A stretch of 64,000 nucleotides of DNA from Muricea muricata (lineage: Eukaryota > Cnidaria > Anthozoa > Malacalcyonacea > Plexauridae), in assembly GCA_963855995.1 (NCBI GenBank), contig OY979717.1, positions 3,469,179 through 3,533,178 on the forward strand, read 5' to 3'. The notes under the pieces are model-generated. The model was not told the origin of the DNA. It saw nothing but the letters and a program-made list of their open reading frames with translations, and ran no database searches. The position numbers and the translations under genes are program-made. Shown one piece after another: positions 53,101 through 63,282 of the stretch. The stretch's first letter is position 1, and each line of letters opens with the position of its first letter.

Positions 53101-55915
53101 CACCAGAAGTGGTTTTCATTGAACCATCGAAGACAACACGTAGAGGAGTAGTTGCGGAATCCTTATATACGGCATGGTGGGCCAAGTAAAAGGTATTCGA
53201 AGGGGGTTTGTTAAGATCATTATCAGGAACTCTTTCAGCATGACCAGAGGAGATATACTCATTCACAACATTTGCATAATTTTTAAACTGGTCGGAACGA
53301 CGAAGACGATGCTCAAGAGATAAAAAGCGACGTAAGGCGAGAGGTCGCGATTCCCCGAGGGTAGCTTTCTGTGGTTTGAAAGGAAGTTTAACAACAAAGC
53401 GACCATTTTCTTCGTGCTTGAGGTGTTGGTTGTAATGTTCTAATGCTAATTTGTCAGCCGGGGACACAGGAACTTTAGGTTTGGGCGGTTCTTCTAACGC
53501 CCACAACTTCCGTAACGTTTCTTCGCAGCTAGGGTAGATGGTTGAGGCATGGAGAGTTGTGACTGATTCTCTTGTTGAATGATGATCATTAGCATTGCCG
53601 AGCAAGACCCAACCAAATAGGGTTTCTTGAGCTGCCGGTGTTCCCTTAGGTCCAAGGATGAGCCCTGTTTTTACGATGTCGTTGTAGGCGCTTACTCCAA
53701 GAAGAATATCAATTGGCTTTGATATGTTGAATTCAGGATCTGCTAACTTGAGAGAGGACAAATGAGGCCAGTGACCCTTTGGCAAGGAAGTGATTGGTAG
53801 GCACTTGGTTAAGGATGGAAGAACAATAGCTTGCACGTTTGACAAAGTAGACAAGCTCTGAGTGGATTTTAAGTTAATGTTCACAATACTGTTACTTAAG
53901 GTAGGGTATTGGGATCCTCCTATTCCATTTATGGCGATTTCTTGTTTGGATCTCCTTAACTTAAGGTGCTGGGCCAGTCTCTCAGTGACAAAGGACGCTG
54001 TTGATGCTGGGTCAACTAGGGCTCGCACTGTCGTTTGTTGACCAGACGGGGAGCTTACAACAACTTCGGCTGTCATCATCAGAACAGTATGTAAGCTGCT
54101 TGTTTGGGGTGTAGCTACGTAGGTTAGTGATGCATTAGTTTCATTGTTGTTGGGTAGATTGCTTGCTGGAGGGGGGTTTGCAGAGGGGGGCAAATTGGTG
54201 TTTGGTATATCTTGCTTAGGGACTTCAGGGTCGTTTTCAGGTGGTTTAGAGTCATCAACATGTAACAGAGTGTGATGTCTCTTGCCACATTTGAGACATG
54301 AATGTGGTGAAGGACATTGCTTTACCATATGCTTTCCTTTCAGGCAGTTGAGGCAAAGACCCTTTTGATATACAAAGGTACGCTTCTCGGAAAGGGATTT
54401 CTCTTTGAAGGTTTGGCAATAGGCTATGCTGTGTTTCTGCCCATTGCAAGCTAAGCACTTGACTTGTGCAGTAGTGGCATGGGCTAATTCAGATTTGTTG
54501 AAATTTCCAGGACTGTGTGACTTTGGTTTCTTGTTAAAGGGCTGTGATTTCCTTTGATTAGCATCAAAGGAAGTTAGTTCAGTAGTTGTTGCTCTGAGGT
54601 CAAGAAATTCAAGGAATTTGGTATAGGAAGGGACATCCTTTTCTGTTTGTGTAAATTTTTGCCATTCAATCATTGTTTGGGGATCAAGTTTGGACTCACC
54701 CAAAGCTGTCATAAATCTATCAAAGTCAAGCTTGTCTTGAGCTTTCAATGATCTTAAATGATGTTGGAAGGTGTCGTGTAGCTGTCTCAGTTCTGAGCTC
54801 GAGCCATCTTTAATTGGTTTGGCATTTAGCAAGGCTCTAGCATGGGCACGATGGATAATTTGCGGGCGATCAAAACGAGCCTTAAGAGCTGCAATGGCTT
54901 CAGGGTACGCTTCTGCTACTGCATCAATTCCTTCTATTGCATCTCTAGCCCTTTTAGTGACAAGAGATTTCAGAAGATATTGCATGCGAAGCTGATTATC
55001 TAATTTCTTCGAGTTATGTATTGTTGCTTCAAATTGTTGCCAATAAGATTTCCATTCAGTGGGTTCCCCATCAAATGTAGGGACACTTAGTGGAGGAAGT
55101 TTCACAGTTTTTTGTTCAATTTCTTCAGAACCTTCTAATGTTTTGACTTTATTCAACAACAAGCTAAGCTCATGCTGTTGTTGAGTATTTTGGAATTCAA
55201 GTTGCTTATTTCGGTTTTCTCTTTCAATTTCAAGCTCTTTGGCTTGCTTCATTTGCTCTCGGCGATGTTGCTTTATTAGTAAAGATAATTTCTCTTGATT
55301 TGACTTAATCTTATCAAAATAACTAGACAGAAGGTCGTTTCAGTTCTCGCCATCTTCATCTAATTCTGGTATAGATGAGTCAATTTAACTTGTAAAACAA
55401 TCAAGGGATTTTTCACATTCAGAAGTTTGATTTCTAATATCGATAAGATCTTCAATATCACATTCCTCAGGCTTGTTAGCTGCTTCTTCAATATTTGTAA
55501 CTATTTTGTTTATGTTACTTGTAGTACGATTCCATTTCCGTTCTATGGCTTTCTTGTCTTTGCTATCAGATGATTTTGTTTCATGTGAAACCTTGGCAGC
55601 TTGAGTGTTCATAAAAAATATAAGTTTACCAACAGTTTCTCTGATTCGATCGTCATGAGCATCCAGTTCTTCGTAGTCTTTTGCGATCAGTTCTTCATCT
55701 TTAGGGTCGATTTGAGCATTGGCTAATAAATATATTTCTTGCAATTGACTATCTAAATAACGAAGTTCCTTTAAGTATTGTTCCGCACATACAATATCGA
55801 ATTGTGAGCTTTCAATCTTTTGCACCAGTGGCACGACTTTCTTTATAAGGTTAGTGATTTTTCGCTTTATAACGCTTCGTTTCTGTGCTAATACTTCACG
55901 AGATTCTTGCGACAT
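50128..55915 (-). pseudogene. BEL/Pao 2 gag-pol polyprotein
   Basis: Runs from ATG 55915. Gag coil, then a TAA (55385-55387) and a TGA (55340-55342) in the same frame. A long frame follows to a TAG at 52724-52726, with a DUF1759 gag domain, zinc knuckles ([27 protein letters not shown]), a retropepsin-like region ([13 protein letters not shown], with Pro-Ala where Ser-Gly is usual) and RT ([17 protein letters not shown]). A frameshift near 52412 precedes RNase H (GFSDASEKAYCG). Another near 51480 precedes the integrase (CMVCRRASP, IWSDNATCF, PPIGPHHGSVWENG) and BEL C-terminal domain. Confidence 0.88.
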
Positions 55916-56004
55916 GTTTACGTTGTACGATTTCTTGTTTCAAAATGAGTCAAACGACGCCACTCTTTCGCTGATTTACATCCGTTTTCGAAGGACCATA
56001 ATAA

Positions 56005-56210
56005 TAGACGCGATTGCAAACTGCTTTTAAATTGTCTGTTGACAATTTCTTGTATTTTACCAAAAACAACGAGTAACCACGAGGTAAAATTTTACGTACT
56101 TTTTTTTTACAAAACGTTGAACAAGAGAGAGAGTCATAATGCGCATGCTTGAAATAATTAAAATAAATTATCTAAGTGAAGTACTTGGTGTAACACACAA
56201 CGCGTGTCCA
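56005..56210 (-). repeat. 5' LTR of BEL/Pao 2
   Basis: 206 bp, nearly identical to 49818-50023; followed in the element's sense by TTATTA and the primer-binding site. Confidence 0.9.
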
Positions 56211-56449
56211 GAGAGTTTGGAAACGAGTAAGTTCGAAACCATTTTGGATGACTTTTCGGTAATTTTTCTATCGTATTTTATTTTAATTTTTTCCAAAGCA
56301 TCTCGGTTTGCTTTTTGTATATATTTTGGCGAGTAGTTTATTTTTCCTTTTTCGGCTAACGAAATAAGTTTCTCGCGTAAGTCGCCACCAGGAGTTTCTT
56401 CGGGGATTTCAAAGTTTACGTCTGGGAAATTAGTATTTTCAGAGCTCAT
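56211..56449 (-). pseudogene. Element 2 gene interrupted by BEL/Pao 2, 5' part
   Basis: N-terminal 79 codons (MSSENTNFPDVNFEIPEE...) with a Lys-rich helix (PKYIQKANRDALEKIKIKYD). The open frame runs 14 codons into the LTR before a stop at 56168. Its start lies 6 nt after the stop of the ATPase gene. See 49575-49812 for the rest. Confidence 0.7.
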
Positions 56450-56455
56450 TTATTA

Positions 56456-57058
56456 TTATGATGAGTATACGATTCTATGTCCCCAGGGAGGGCGACGGTA
56501 CACTTCGAGCGTAGAATACTCGTTCTTCTTAAGATTATCTTTGATCTTACGGTATTCTTCTTCGGTACCATCGACGGACTCTTCTAATAACGTTTTCATA
56601 TCGTTCTTATCAGGGTTGTAGAACGTGATCAGAATCTGTGTGTTGGTTCTGTACGGTTTTGTGATCGATGTCAATTGTTGGGTAATGATAATTGTACTGA
56701 ATCCGTAATGTCTTGCCGAGAAGGCAAGTCTTACGATTTCGCTCGATCTGTTTTTTACGTATTGGCTGCTAGCACAATCGTCGAGAATGATTAAAATGTT
56801 AGTGTCTTTGTAGTAGTGTGTAACGAATTTTAGAAAATTTTCTACATCGTCTTGATCGCAGGGGATTGGAAAAAATTTTTTATCGTCTTTATATTTCCAT
56901 TCCTGGTACGTTTTGTTCCACAAATACGTTGGGCAAATTAGGAAAATGTAATCAAAATGACCTTTGTAATCGTTTTCTAACATTTTAAGAAGGTGGTGGG
57001 TCTTCCCACAACCCGTCACTCCGACGATAATCATATTTAATGGTGTTTCAAATTTCAT
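56456..57058 (-). CDS. Packaging ATPase of element 2 (A32-like)
   Basis: 200 residues. Walker A GVTGCGKT at about residues 13-20, Walker B ILIILDDCAS, then a conserved SARHYGFSTIIITQQLTSI block. Same superfamily as the Polinton ATPase at 7891-8535 but highly divergent from it in sequence, so the two elements are not recent relatives. The gap to the capsid-like gene is 4 nt. Confidence 0.9.
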   Translation of the reverse strand: MKFETPLNMIIVGVTGCGKTHHLLKMLENDYKGHFDYIFLICPTYLWNKTYQEWKYKDDKKFFPIPCDQDDVENFLKFVTHYYKDTNILIILDDCASSQYVKNRSSEIVRLAFSARHYGFSTIIITQQLTSITKPYRTNTQILITFYNPDKNDMKTLLEESVDGTEEEYRKIKDNLKKNEYSTLEVYRRPPWGHRIVYSS

Positions 57059-57062
57059 TTAT

Positions 57063-58237
57063 TTATATTTCAAGGTTCCGGAACATCATATTGACAAAGT
57101 TTAGGTACCTGTCAGACACAACAAACGTATTACACACGACGTCTTCTGTTGTCCTATCCTTTTTGATACCGAGCGAGATTCCATTTTGGGTGTTTAGAAC
57201 CTTTCTTCCATCACCGGAAACACCGTTATCTGGGTAGGTTCGCAAGTCGATAACTAGGGCGAACTTGTCTTTTACGAAGAAGTCGGTTAGGGCAAGGGTG
57301 TCCGTTTCGTAGTTCAGGAAAACTTTTCTCGCCTCTTCAAATAATTTTGATTTGACTAACCCTTTGCTGTAAACGGAGTTTGGGTTACTCTCGATGGTAA
57401 CATCCATTCTCTTGATCCCTGGGTAGACGTACTCTTCGCTATCCGTAAGCGTCGTCTTCCTGAAAAGCATCACGATGTGTTTCATCGACGAGCATGGTAA
57501 ATTGATTGTCCTGTTAATGAGCGTCGTGTCCTTTCCCCAATTTTCTTCATCCATGAAGGTCACGTCTTCGAAGACGAGCGTTCGACTCTGGAAGCTATTC
57601 AAGGCTTTGTTATACACGTCTGGGTTTTCTATCGACGAGTATTCTAACCTGGCGTCTTCTAACGTGTACCCTGCAACTTTTTGACTGCTTTGTGCAACCA
57701 TAATTTCGTCTGCTTTTGAGAAAGTTAACTTGTATTTAATGATGTTACCGGCATCAAGGGGTGCGTATAACCCGTGGTCGTTTAGTATTTTTCTGAGTTT
57801 AATTCTTACACGGCCATCGAAGATGTTGACAACGGCTTTGTCAGCGACGACGGAATTATCAGCGCTATCATCTTCTGATATTAGTTTCCTGGTGTTTTCG
57901 TTCATTATTCCCACATCCGCCATATTTTTTCTTTGGTCTTCCGGTAACCACAGATCTTTGTATACGGAGTACAAGCTTTCCTGGTCGTTCGTGTAACAGG
58001 CTTCTCGACGACTTCCAACCATAACTTGTAATTGTTTCACCAAAAGTCTTCCAAGATTATTCAGGAACAGGGATTTCGTGTTTTTGCTCTTGAACTTTGC
58101 CGTGAGGAAAAAGGTGTCTGGGACTAGGCACATATTTCTGTAAAAAGTCTTTTTCCCATAATCTTTGCATCCTTGTATCTTGAGAATTCTGTATCGAGAC
58201 TTTCCATTCTGTTTTCTAACTTTTTTCCTGTAAGCAT
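57063..58237 (-). pseudogene. Major capsid-like protein of element 2, frameshifted at 5' end
   Basis: A 356-codon frame from 58133 with open sequence further upstream. A different frame starts at ATG 58237 (MLTGKKLENRMESLD...) and closes at 58124, so one indel near 58165 probably separates the first 25 residues from the rest. Body: beta-rich, with FDGRVRIKLRKILNDHGLYAP, DEIMVAQSSQKVAGY and LALTDFFVKDKFALVIDLRTY. Size and position next to the packaging ATPase suggest the double-jelly-roll major capsid protein. I recognise the family from cnidarian genomes but cannot prove the fold. Confidence 0.6.
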
Positions 58238-58587
58238 ATTTGACTCTTTATTTTATATATATTATATTTTTTAAATATTTTTATGAAAAGATCGGCCCAG
58301 CCCCACAAGAGTTTTAAATTCTTGTCGGTTAGTTCGTTTACGAGCGATCTAACGGTTGATTTGTGATTGTCTGGGACTAGGTAAACGAGTCCTTCAACAT
58401 CCCTGTTTGAAATGGATGATCCCACCTGGTCGTTCAAAAGTTTTGATCCTTCTTCCAGTAAGTATTCGTGTGTGAACGTGGCAACGTAAGAGGTTAAAAG
58501 TCGTATTTCTATTTTGTATGGGAATAATCGTACGAGTTCGTTTAAAAACGCATCGTATTGAACGGAAAAAATTTTAACAATATCCAT
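58216..58587 (-). CDS. Element 2 protein of unknown function
   Basis: 123 residues, helical, with FLNELVRLFPYKIEIRLL, THEYLLEEGSKLLNDQVG and a Trp-rich LKLLWGWADLFIKIFKKY. Its 3' end overlaps the capsid-like gene start by about 20 nt, and its start lies 4 nt after the preceding stop. Not recognised. Confidence 0.6.
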   Translation of the reverse strand: MDIVKIFSVQYDAFLNELVRLFPYKIEIRLLTSYVATFTHEYLLEEGSKLLNDQVGSSISNRDVEGLVYLVPDNHKSTVRSLVNELTDKNLKLLWGWADLFIKIFKKYNIYKIKSQICLQEKS

Positions 58588-58591
58588 TTAT

Positions 58592-59410
58592 TTATCTTCT
58601 TTTTCTTCTATATTCGTTGTAAACGATAGAGGCTATTATTAAGAACAAAACCCATAAATTTTGAGACAACCACAAAAGTCCTTGACTGCCTGCCAAAATC
58701 ATTTTTGATAAAAGTGATCCTAATGCGGAAAATAACGGACCGAGTTTTTTAAATACTTTTGATACACCCTTTGCTAATTTTCCTAAGGCTTTCCCTCCTT
58801 TCTTTACCACACTTCTTGAACCTATAACGGCTGTGGTAACTATACCGGCTATAGAAATTGCGATTGCAGACACACCAACGACATTTTCCCTAGCCCACTT
58901 CTTGAATTTTTCTTATCTGGTCAAATCGTTGACATCGGTTTCTTCTTCTATCATGCTTAGAACTTCCTCGCTCACGGGTTTTTGATTAAGTTTTAATCTT
59001 ATTTTATCGGCTTTTAATTCTGCAGCTTTTCTCATTGCATCGTAAAGTAAGGCTTTGTTATTTTTTCCTTCGGCGTTTGCTTTATCCGACTCCTTTTTCC
59101 AATGTTCCATTTCGATGCCCAAGGCTTTAATTCTTTCTTCGCCTCCTTCGATCGGGTCTTCTCTTGCGTATAACGTACCCCTTAATTCTCTTAACTCGTT
59201 TGCAGTTATTTCCGTGCTGGACGATATTTCATCGAATCTCCTATCTATTTTGGAATCTATTCGATCGTTCACATCCCCAATAATGTCATTCATGACGTTT
59301 TGCGGGAGGTCGACTCCGGCACGTTTTTCGGCTATTGGAGTTGGCGTTTTTTTATGTTCAGCGTCTGCCTTTTTAAGTAATTCCTTAAATTCGTTAACGA
59401 GCTGTGGCAA
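58592..59410 (-). pseudogene. Element 2 membrane-active protein with an in-frame stop
   Basis: Residues 1-165 (58913-59410) are charged and helical (NDRIDSKIDRRFDE, EHWKKESDKANAEGK). A TAA at 58913-58915 follows LTR. Reading goes on in the same frame into KFKKWARENVVGVSAIAISIAG, a Gly/Lys amphipathic region (KKGGKALGKLAKGVSKVFKKLG) and a C-terminal membrane helix before RRKRR. One protein with a nonsense codon is the likely reading. Its layout recalls membrane-penetrating virion proteins. There is no in-frame ATG at the 5' end (TTG at 59410; the ATG at 59418 is one frame off). Confidence 0.6.
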
Positions 59411-59460
59411 TAGGACATTATAAAATCGAAAACAAAAAACTTTAAAAAAATATAATAAAG

Positions 59461-59820
59461 ATGAACTCGGAAGAACTAAAAATTATAGAAGTTGAAAGAC
59501 AGGAAATCCTAAATGATATCTTAGAAGAGTTACAAACAAAAAGTCTAAAAGAACTCTTCTTAGAAACAAGCGATAAAGAAAACAGAATAGAAAAAATGAA
59601 AGATGCTCTGGAAGAATTGTATGAGGATTTACACTTTTACGAACGTAGGACAAAAAATAACAAAAGGCAAAAAAATAAGGATTATTGGATAGCACACGCT
59701 CTCAATGTGCAAGAAATAATTGATGAAATTGAAAATGACTACTCGAATTATATGCAGGGAGGCTATGGATTCATATCAGAGTACTTAGGTGAAAGTGAGT
59801 CAGAAAATGAAAGCGACTAA
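59461..59820 (+). CDS. Coiled-coil protein at right end of element 2
   Basis: 119 residues, highly acidic and helical (EELKIIEVERQEILNDILEEL, ENRIEKMKDALEELYEDL), ending in ESESENESD. Preceded by A/T-rich AAAATATAATAAAG. Its stop codon is the inner edge of the right TIR, and a hairpin follows at 59855-59885. Not recognised. Confidence 0.65.
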   Translation: MNSEELKIIEVERQEILNDILEELQTKSLKELFLETSDKENRIEKMKDALEELYEDLHFYERRTKNNKRQKNKDYWIAHALNVQEIIDEIENDYSNYMQGGYGFISEYLGESESENESD

Positions 59821-60033
59821 ACGGAAACACGTACTCGTTGAAAAAACTTTATGGAAATTCTTTTGGAACGTTTTCAAAAGAATTTTTTTTTTGATATCGA
59901 CAAAATTTCTTTGAGAGAAGGGGGGATGAGAAAATGTGTTGGAACCGAATTTTCCCCAAAATTATACAACGAATAGGGGGGGGGGGGGTGGGAGGAATTG
60001 AAAATGGGCCAGAACCCGCATATCTATACTACT
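59819..60033 (-). repeat. Right TIR of element 2
   Basis: 215 bp; longer poly-G run than the left copy. Its inner edge coincides with the stop codon of the 59461-59820 gene. Confidence 0.92.
59855..59885 (+). terminator. 3' hairpin of the coiled-coil gene
   Basis: Perfect 11-bp stem AAATTCTTTTG / CAAAAGAATTT, 9-nt loop, followed by a T run; in the right TIR, mirrored in the left. Confidence 0.6.
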
Positions 60034-60039
60034 CTTAAT

Positions 60040-60372
60040 CAACTCTTTAACTACAAAACGGTGATTAAAAAGTGATTAGTAGTTTTATACAACCGGCCCT
60101 AGGATTGGACAGTAAAAAAAGGCACCTTGTCACCTCCAGAATGATGTGATTTACACAAATATTGCAGTTAAAAATTCGCAAACTTTCTCACTTCTAAATC
60201 AAATGGCGAGTAAATCAAGTTGCTCAGTAGGCGACACTGTGCCTTTCATTTCAATTTCATTCTTCGTCAGTACAGTTTCGTATTGTATAGGTAAGATAGC
60301 GGTGAATATAATTTTGTCATTTTTATTCTTTAAACGTACATACAGCATTTTTAAACAAAAACTATCAATGTT
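60040..60372. other. Intergenic flank of element 2
   Basis: Begins with a MITE-like tip (TTTTATACAACCGGCCC). No gene supported; the frame at 60146-60454 has no protein-like features. Confidence 0.45.
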
Positions 60373-61047
60373 TTACAAGTATGCACCAAACCACCAGTTA
60401 GTGCTTGAGTCAGGGCCAACAGAACAGCGGAACTTGTGGTTGATGGAAACGTAATATCCGAAATTATCTTCGCTGGCTACAGAACCTGCGGTCGGATTTA
60501 AATGGCAACTAGTTGTCGAGCTATCTATTGCTGCGGCATACGCATTAATTTTTTGCCACCACGTTGCTGTACATTGAGCACATTGATGACCACGAATATT
60601 GACAAATTCCATCTTTTTACACACTGTATCACCCAAGAACGTCATGACATCAAAATCTGCAAAGTTGGCTCTTGCGTAATCTTTGTAGTCAACACCATGG
60701 GTAGGGAAACTGCATGTTACTCTCCAGTGACTGGACTGTGATTTGAGCGAAGTCATCTGGGACAACGACATTCTGTAGATGTTGAAGTTGGGTGTTTTTT
60801 CATTCACTGGTGCATTTATTTGAAGAGGATGTCTTCGTATTTGATCTACTGCTCTGTTCTGCAGAGTAAATGACACGACTAATGTCCAGGCGGAGCCCTG
60901 CTCAGATTCCATGTCGCAGAAAACAGTGATGAAACGGTCGTTCGTTTGGTCAAAAATTTGGTAATACCCGTTGGTTTTAACGCCTTTCTTGAGCAGGTCA
61001 AGGCAGCTACGGGATGAGCTGGCAACATCTTTATAAGCCTTGCAACT
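60373..61047 (-). CDS. Terminal exon of a secreted fibrinogen-domain-type host protein
   Basis: An acceptor (TTTTTAG) at 61048 opens an exon encoding SCLDLLKKGVKTNGYYQIFD, then the CDMESEQGSAWTLVVSF block. These are the first strands of a fibrinogen C-terminal-like domain (in the usual form GVxxxGxY ... VxCDM ... GGWTLV). A Cys-rich C-terminus (RGHQCAQCTATWW, INHKFRCSVG) and a stop at 60373 follow. Many cnidarian secreted proteins have this layout. Upstream exons should lie right of 61047; none was found in the repetitive sequence to 64000. Confidence 0.7.
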   Translation of the reverse strand, partial: SCKAYKDVASSSRSCLDLLKKGVKTNGYYQIFDQTNDRFITVFCDMESEQGSAWTLVVSFTLQNRAVDQIRRHPLQINAPVNEKTPNFNIYRMSLSQMTSLKSQSSHWRVTCSFPTHGVDYKDYARANFADFDVMTFLGDTVCKKMEFVNIRGHQCAQCTATWWQKINAYAAAIDSSTTSCHLNPTAGSVASEDNFGYYVSINHKFRCSVGPDSSTNWWFGAYL

Positions 61048-61135
61048 CTAAAAAATTAATTAATTTCGAGTTATCTATTTAATTAGTTTTAGATACAAAT
61101 AAGTAATAGCATGGCTTGAGCGAGATTAGTGATTA

Positions 61136-61329
61136 AATGGCCCCGTAACCCGAGGGAGGTTTGTGGAATTCCCGCGGGAGGTTTGTGGAATTCCCGAGGG
61201 CGAAGCCCGAGAACATGAAAAGGAACATGAAAACCCGGAATCTGTAAAACCAGGACCATGAAAAGCCGGAATCTGTAAAACCAGGAACATGAAAAGCCAG
61301 AATCTGTAAAACCAGGAACATGAAAGCCG
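61136..61329 (-). repeat. 31-bp tandem repeat array, copy 1
   Basis: About three and a half units built on GGAATCTGTAAAACCAGG plus AACATGAAAAGCC. Preceded by two units of GGGAGGTTTGTGGAATTCCC. Confidence 0.85.
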
Positions 61330-61700
61330 ATTTCGTAAGCTCTTAGCACAATCGCCAAGTAGCTCATTTTAACTCATTTTTAATGATATCGTGATAAATG
61401 CAAAACCAGTGTCCACACACAATTTGTGTGACACAAATATATGAAAATTGACATTTAAATGCGGGGTATAAAGCCTGTCATGTTTCTTCGTATTAAAAAC
61501 ATATAAAATGTATGCATATACAGACCAAATTTTCTAACTAGATTTCGGTAAAAGCTGAATTTCTCGCAAATTAAATTCAAATTTAACAGATTAGCTATTG
61601 GCATAAATAGAATTGTAGTTCTTTCAAGCGATATATGCAGTAGCTATTTCCACGCTTGAATTTCATTTCGAATCTAAGATTGGGTTTTTATAATACACCC
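61326..61700 (+). repeat. Flanking duplication, copy 1
   Basis: Starts GATTTCGTAAGCTCTTAGCAC and matches 63668-64000 along its length with about 5% differences and small indels. Confidence 0.85.
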
Positions 61701-62018
61701 TGCATATTTTATATACTGCGCCAAAATTTAATTTCCGTGTCTATGCCGGGACGCTGTCTGGCAACTGTGATATTGTAGAGCCTTTCAACGATGTTTTTAA
61801 GTTTTGAATACTATGGTGTTATGGCTATATATGTAATATAACTCTATTTTGTTAGTGTCGGACAACATGCTCACTAATCCAACCACTTTCGTGTTTTCTT
61901 TTATTTGATAATTAGCAGGATTCTTTCGTCTAGCTCATATTACTTACACCTCAACTTACATAGTCGTTCTTGCCTGATAAGGCAGTATAAATAGTGGTTA
62001 AGAAGGTCCACAAATATA

Positions 62019-62830
62019 CAGGGTGTATAAAAAAAAACGGAGTCCATGTTTTGTGTAAATTATTTCTAAATTACTGGAGCTTATAGAACAATTTTGGACT
62101 TGTTTTAAACCACGTTTTTTTCTCATTCGAGCAAGCCGTAATTCGTATTTTTACTCCGCGTAACGTACGTGCTATGACAAATTTAGTAAAAGCTATCGAT
62201 TTGAGATGCCCTCCAATTATGCAAATTCACTATGTCTTTCATGGTCGCCAGTTAAATTTTTAATTTTTTCGCTTATTACATAAATGGTATTTCTGTTAAA
62301 CTTAATAAAACTTGTTATAAAGCTTTACAGAAGATAACGGACCGTTAACGTGCACTACGAACGGATAGTTCAAGCTTGTATCGACTTCATGAATCTTAAC
62401 ATTATGCAATTTCGACAACATTGTGCACGCGCGGATAAACAAAACGCTAATTTCGATCATTGATTATTTTAGCATAAATCTAAGGTTTTTGTTGATGTAA
62501 ACGGTCCGTTATCTTCTGTAAAGCTTTATAACAAGTTTTATTAAGTTTAACACAAATACCATTTATGTAATAAGCGAAAAAATTAAAAATTTAACTGGCG
62601 ACCATGAAAGACATAGTGAATTTGCATAATTGGAGGGCATCTCAAATTGATAGCTTTTACTAAATTTGTCATAGCACGTACGTTACGCGGAGTAAAAATA
62701 CGAATTACGGCTTGTTCGAAAGAGAAAAGAACGTGGTTTAAAACAAGTCCAAAATTGTTCTATAAGCTTCAGTAATTTAGAAATAATTAGACACAAAACA
62801 TGGACTCCGTTTTTTTTTATACACCCTGTA
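62019..62830. mobile_element. Mariner-like MITE (foldback)
   Basis: Ends ACAGGGTGTATAAAAAAA / TTTTTTTATACACCCTGT flanked by TA. Arms of about 350 bp (62019-62390 and 62480-62830) are nearly perfect inversions. No ORF. TA flanks and the ACAGGGTG tip suggest a Tc1/mariner-type source. Confidence 0.8.
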
Positions 62831-63282
62831 TAAATAACTATTTTTTATAGCACCTGCAAATTTAACAACGTTCAGCAATCGGCAGTGACCTGCTTGGCGG
62901 CAGTTCGATCATGGCTTTTAAAATGCCAAAAACGGCAATGTATCTTAACACGATATCCTCAGTTGTTGTGTTTCATCGTTTAGTTTTTAATGCGTTTATT
63001 GCATATACAGGGTAAAGCAAAAAATGTAGACATTTTCCAAATCTGCTTTAGATTACGCAAATCTTCTCAACAACTTATGTCAATATGGGGTTTTTTAATG
63101 GTATTTTAGTGTATGCTACACGAACATGATTTTAAAAGGCGACTCTTAAAAGTTAATGGGGATTGTTGTTGAAACGCACTTATAATACAATATTAGACTT
63201 TATTCCCAAAAGTGCAAATATGGAAGAAGGCGTTTACCTGCTATCAAGGTTTAAAACAGTTTGATAAAAATGTCTTCCAGTT

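Larger units (their letters stand above)
49818..56210 (-). mobile_element. BEL/Pao LTR retrotransposon 2, young
   Basis: 6,393 bp, LTRs 206 bp each and differing at about two or three sites, 5-bp duplication GAGAG at 49813-49817 and 56211-56215. The primer site TGGTCCTTCGAAAACGG lies 7 nt inside the 5' LTR. Gag-pol still reads in long frames but has three in-frame stops and frameshifts. Confidence 0.93.
43444..60033. mobile_element. Virus-like element 2 (Polinton-like virus / virophage-like)
   Basis: 16,590 bp between inverted termini starting AGTAGTATAGATATGCGG, with a 6-bp duplication CTTAAT at 43438-43443 and 60034-60039. Removing the 6.4-kb BEL element and the 2.4-kb foldback leaves about 7.8 kb of tightly packed genes: packaging ATPase, capsid-like protein, membrane-active protein, collagen/fibre protein, zinc-ribbon protein, late-domain protein and several unknowns. 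No polymerase, integrase, transposase or adenain-like protease is visible. Both terminal genes read outward. It differs from the Polinton in gene content, gene spacing and 3'-end signals. Confidence 0.88.
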
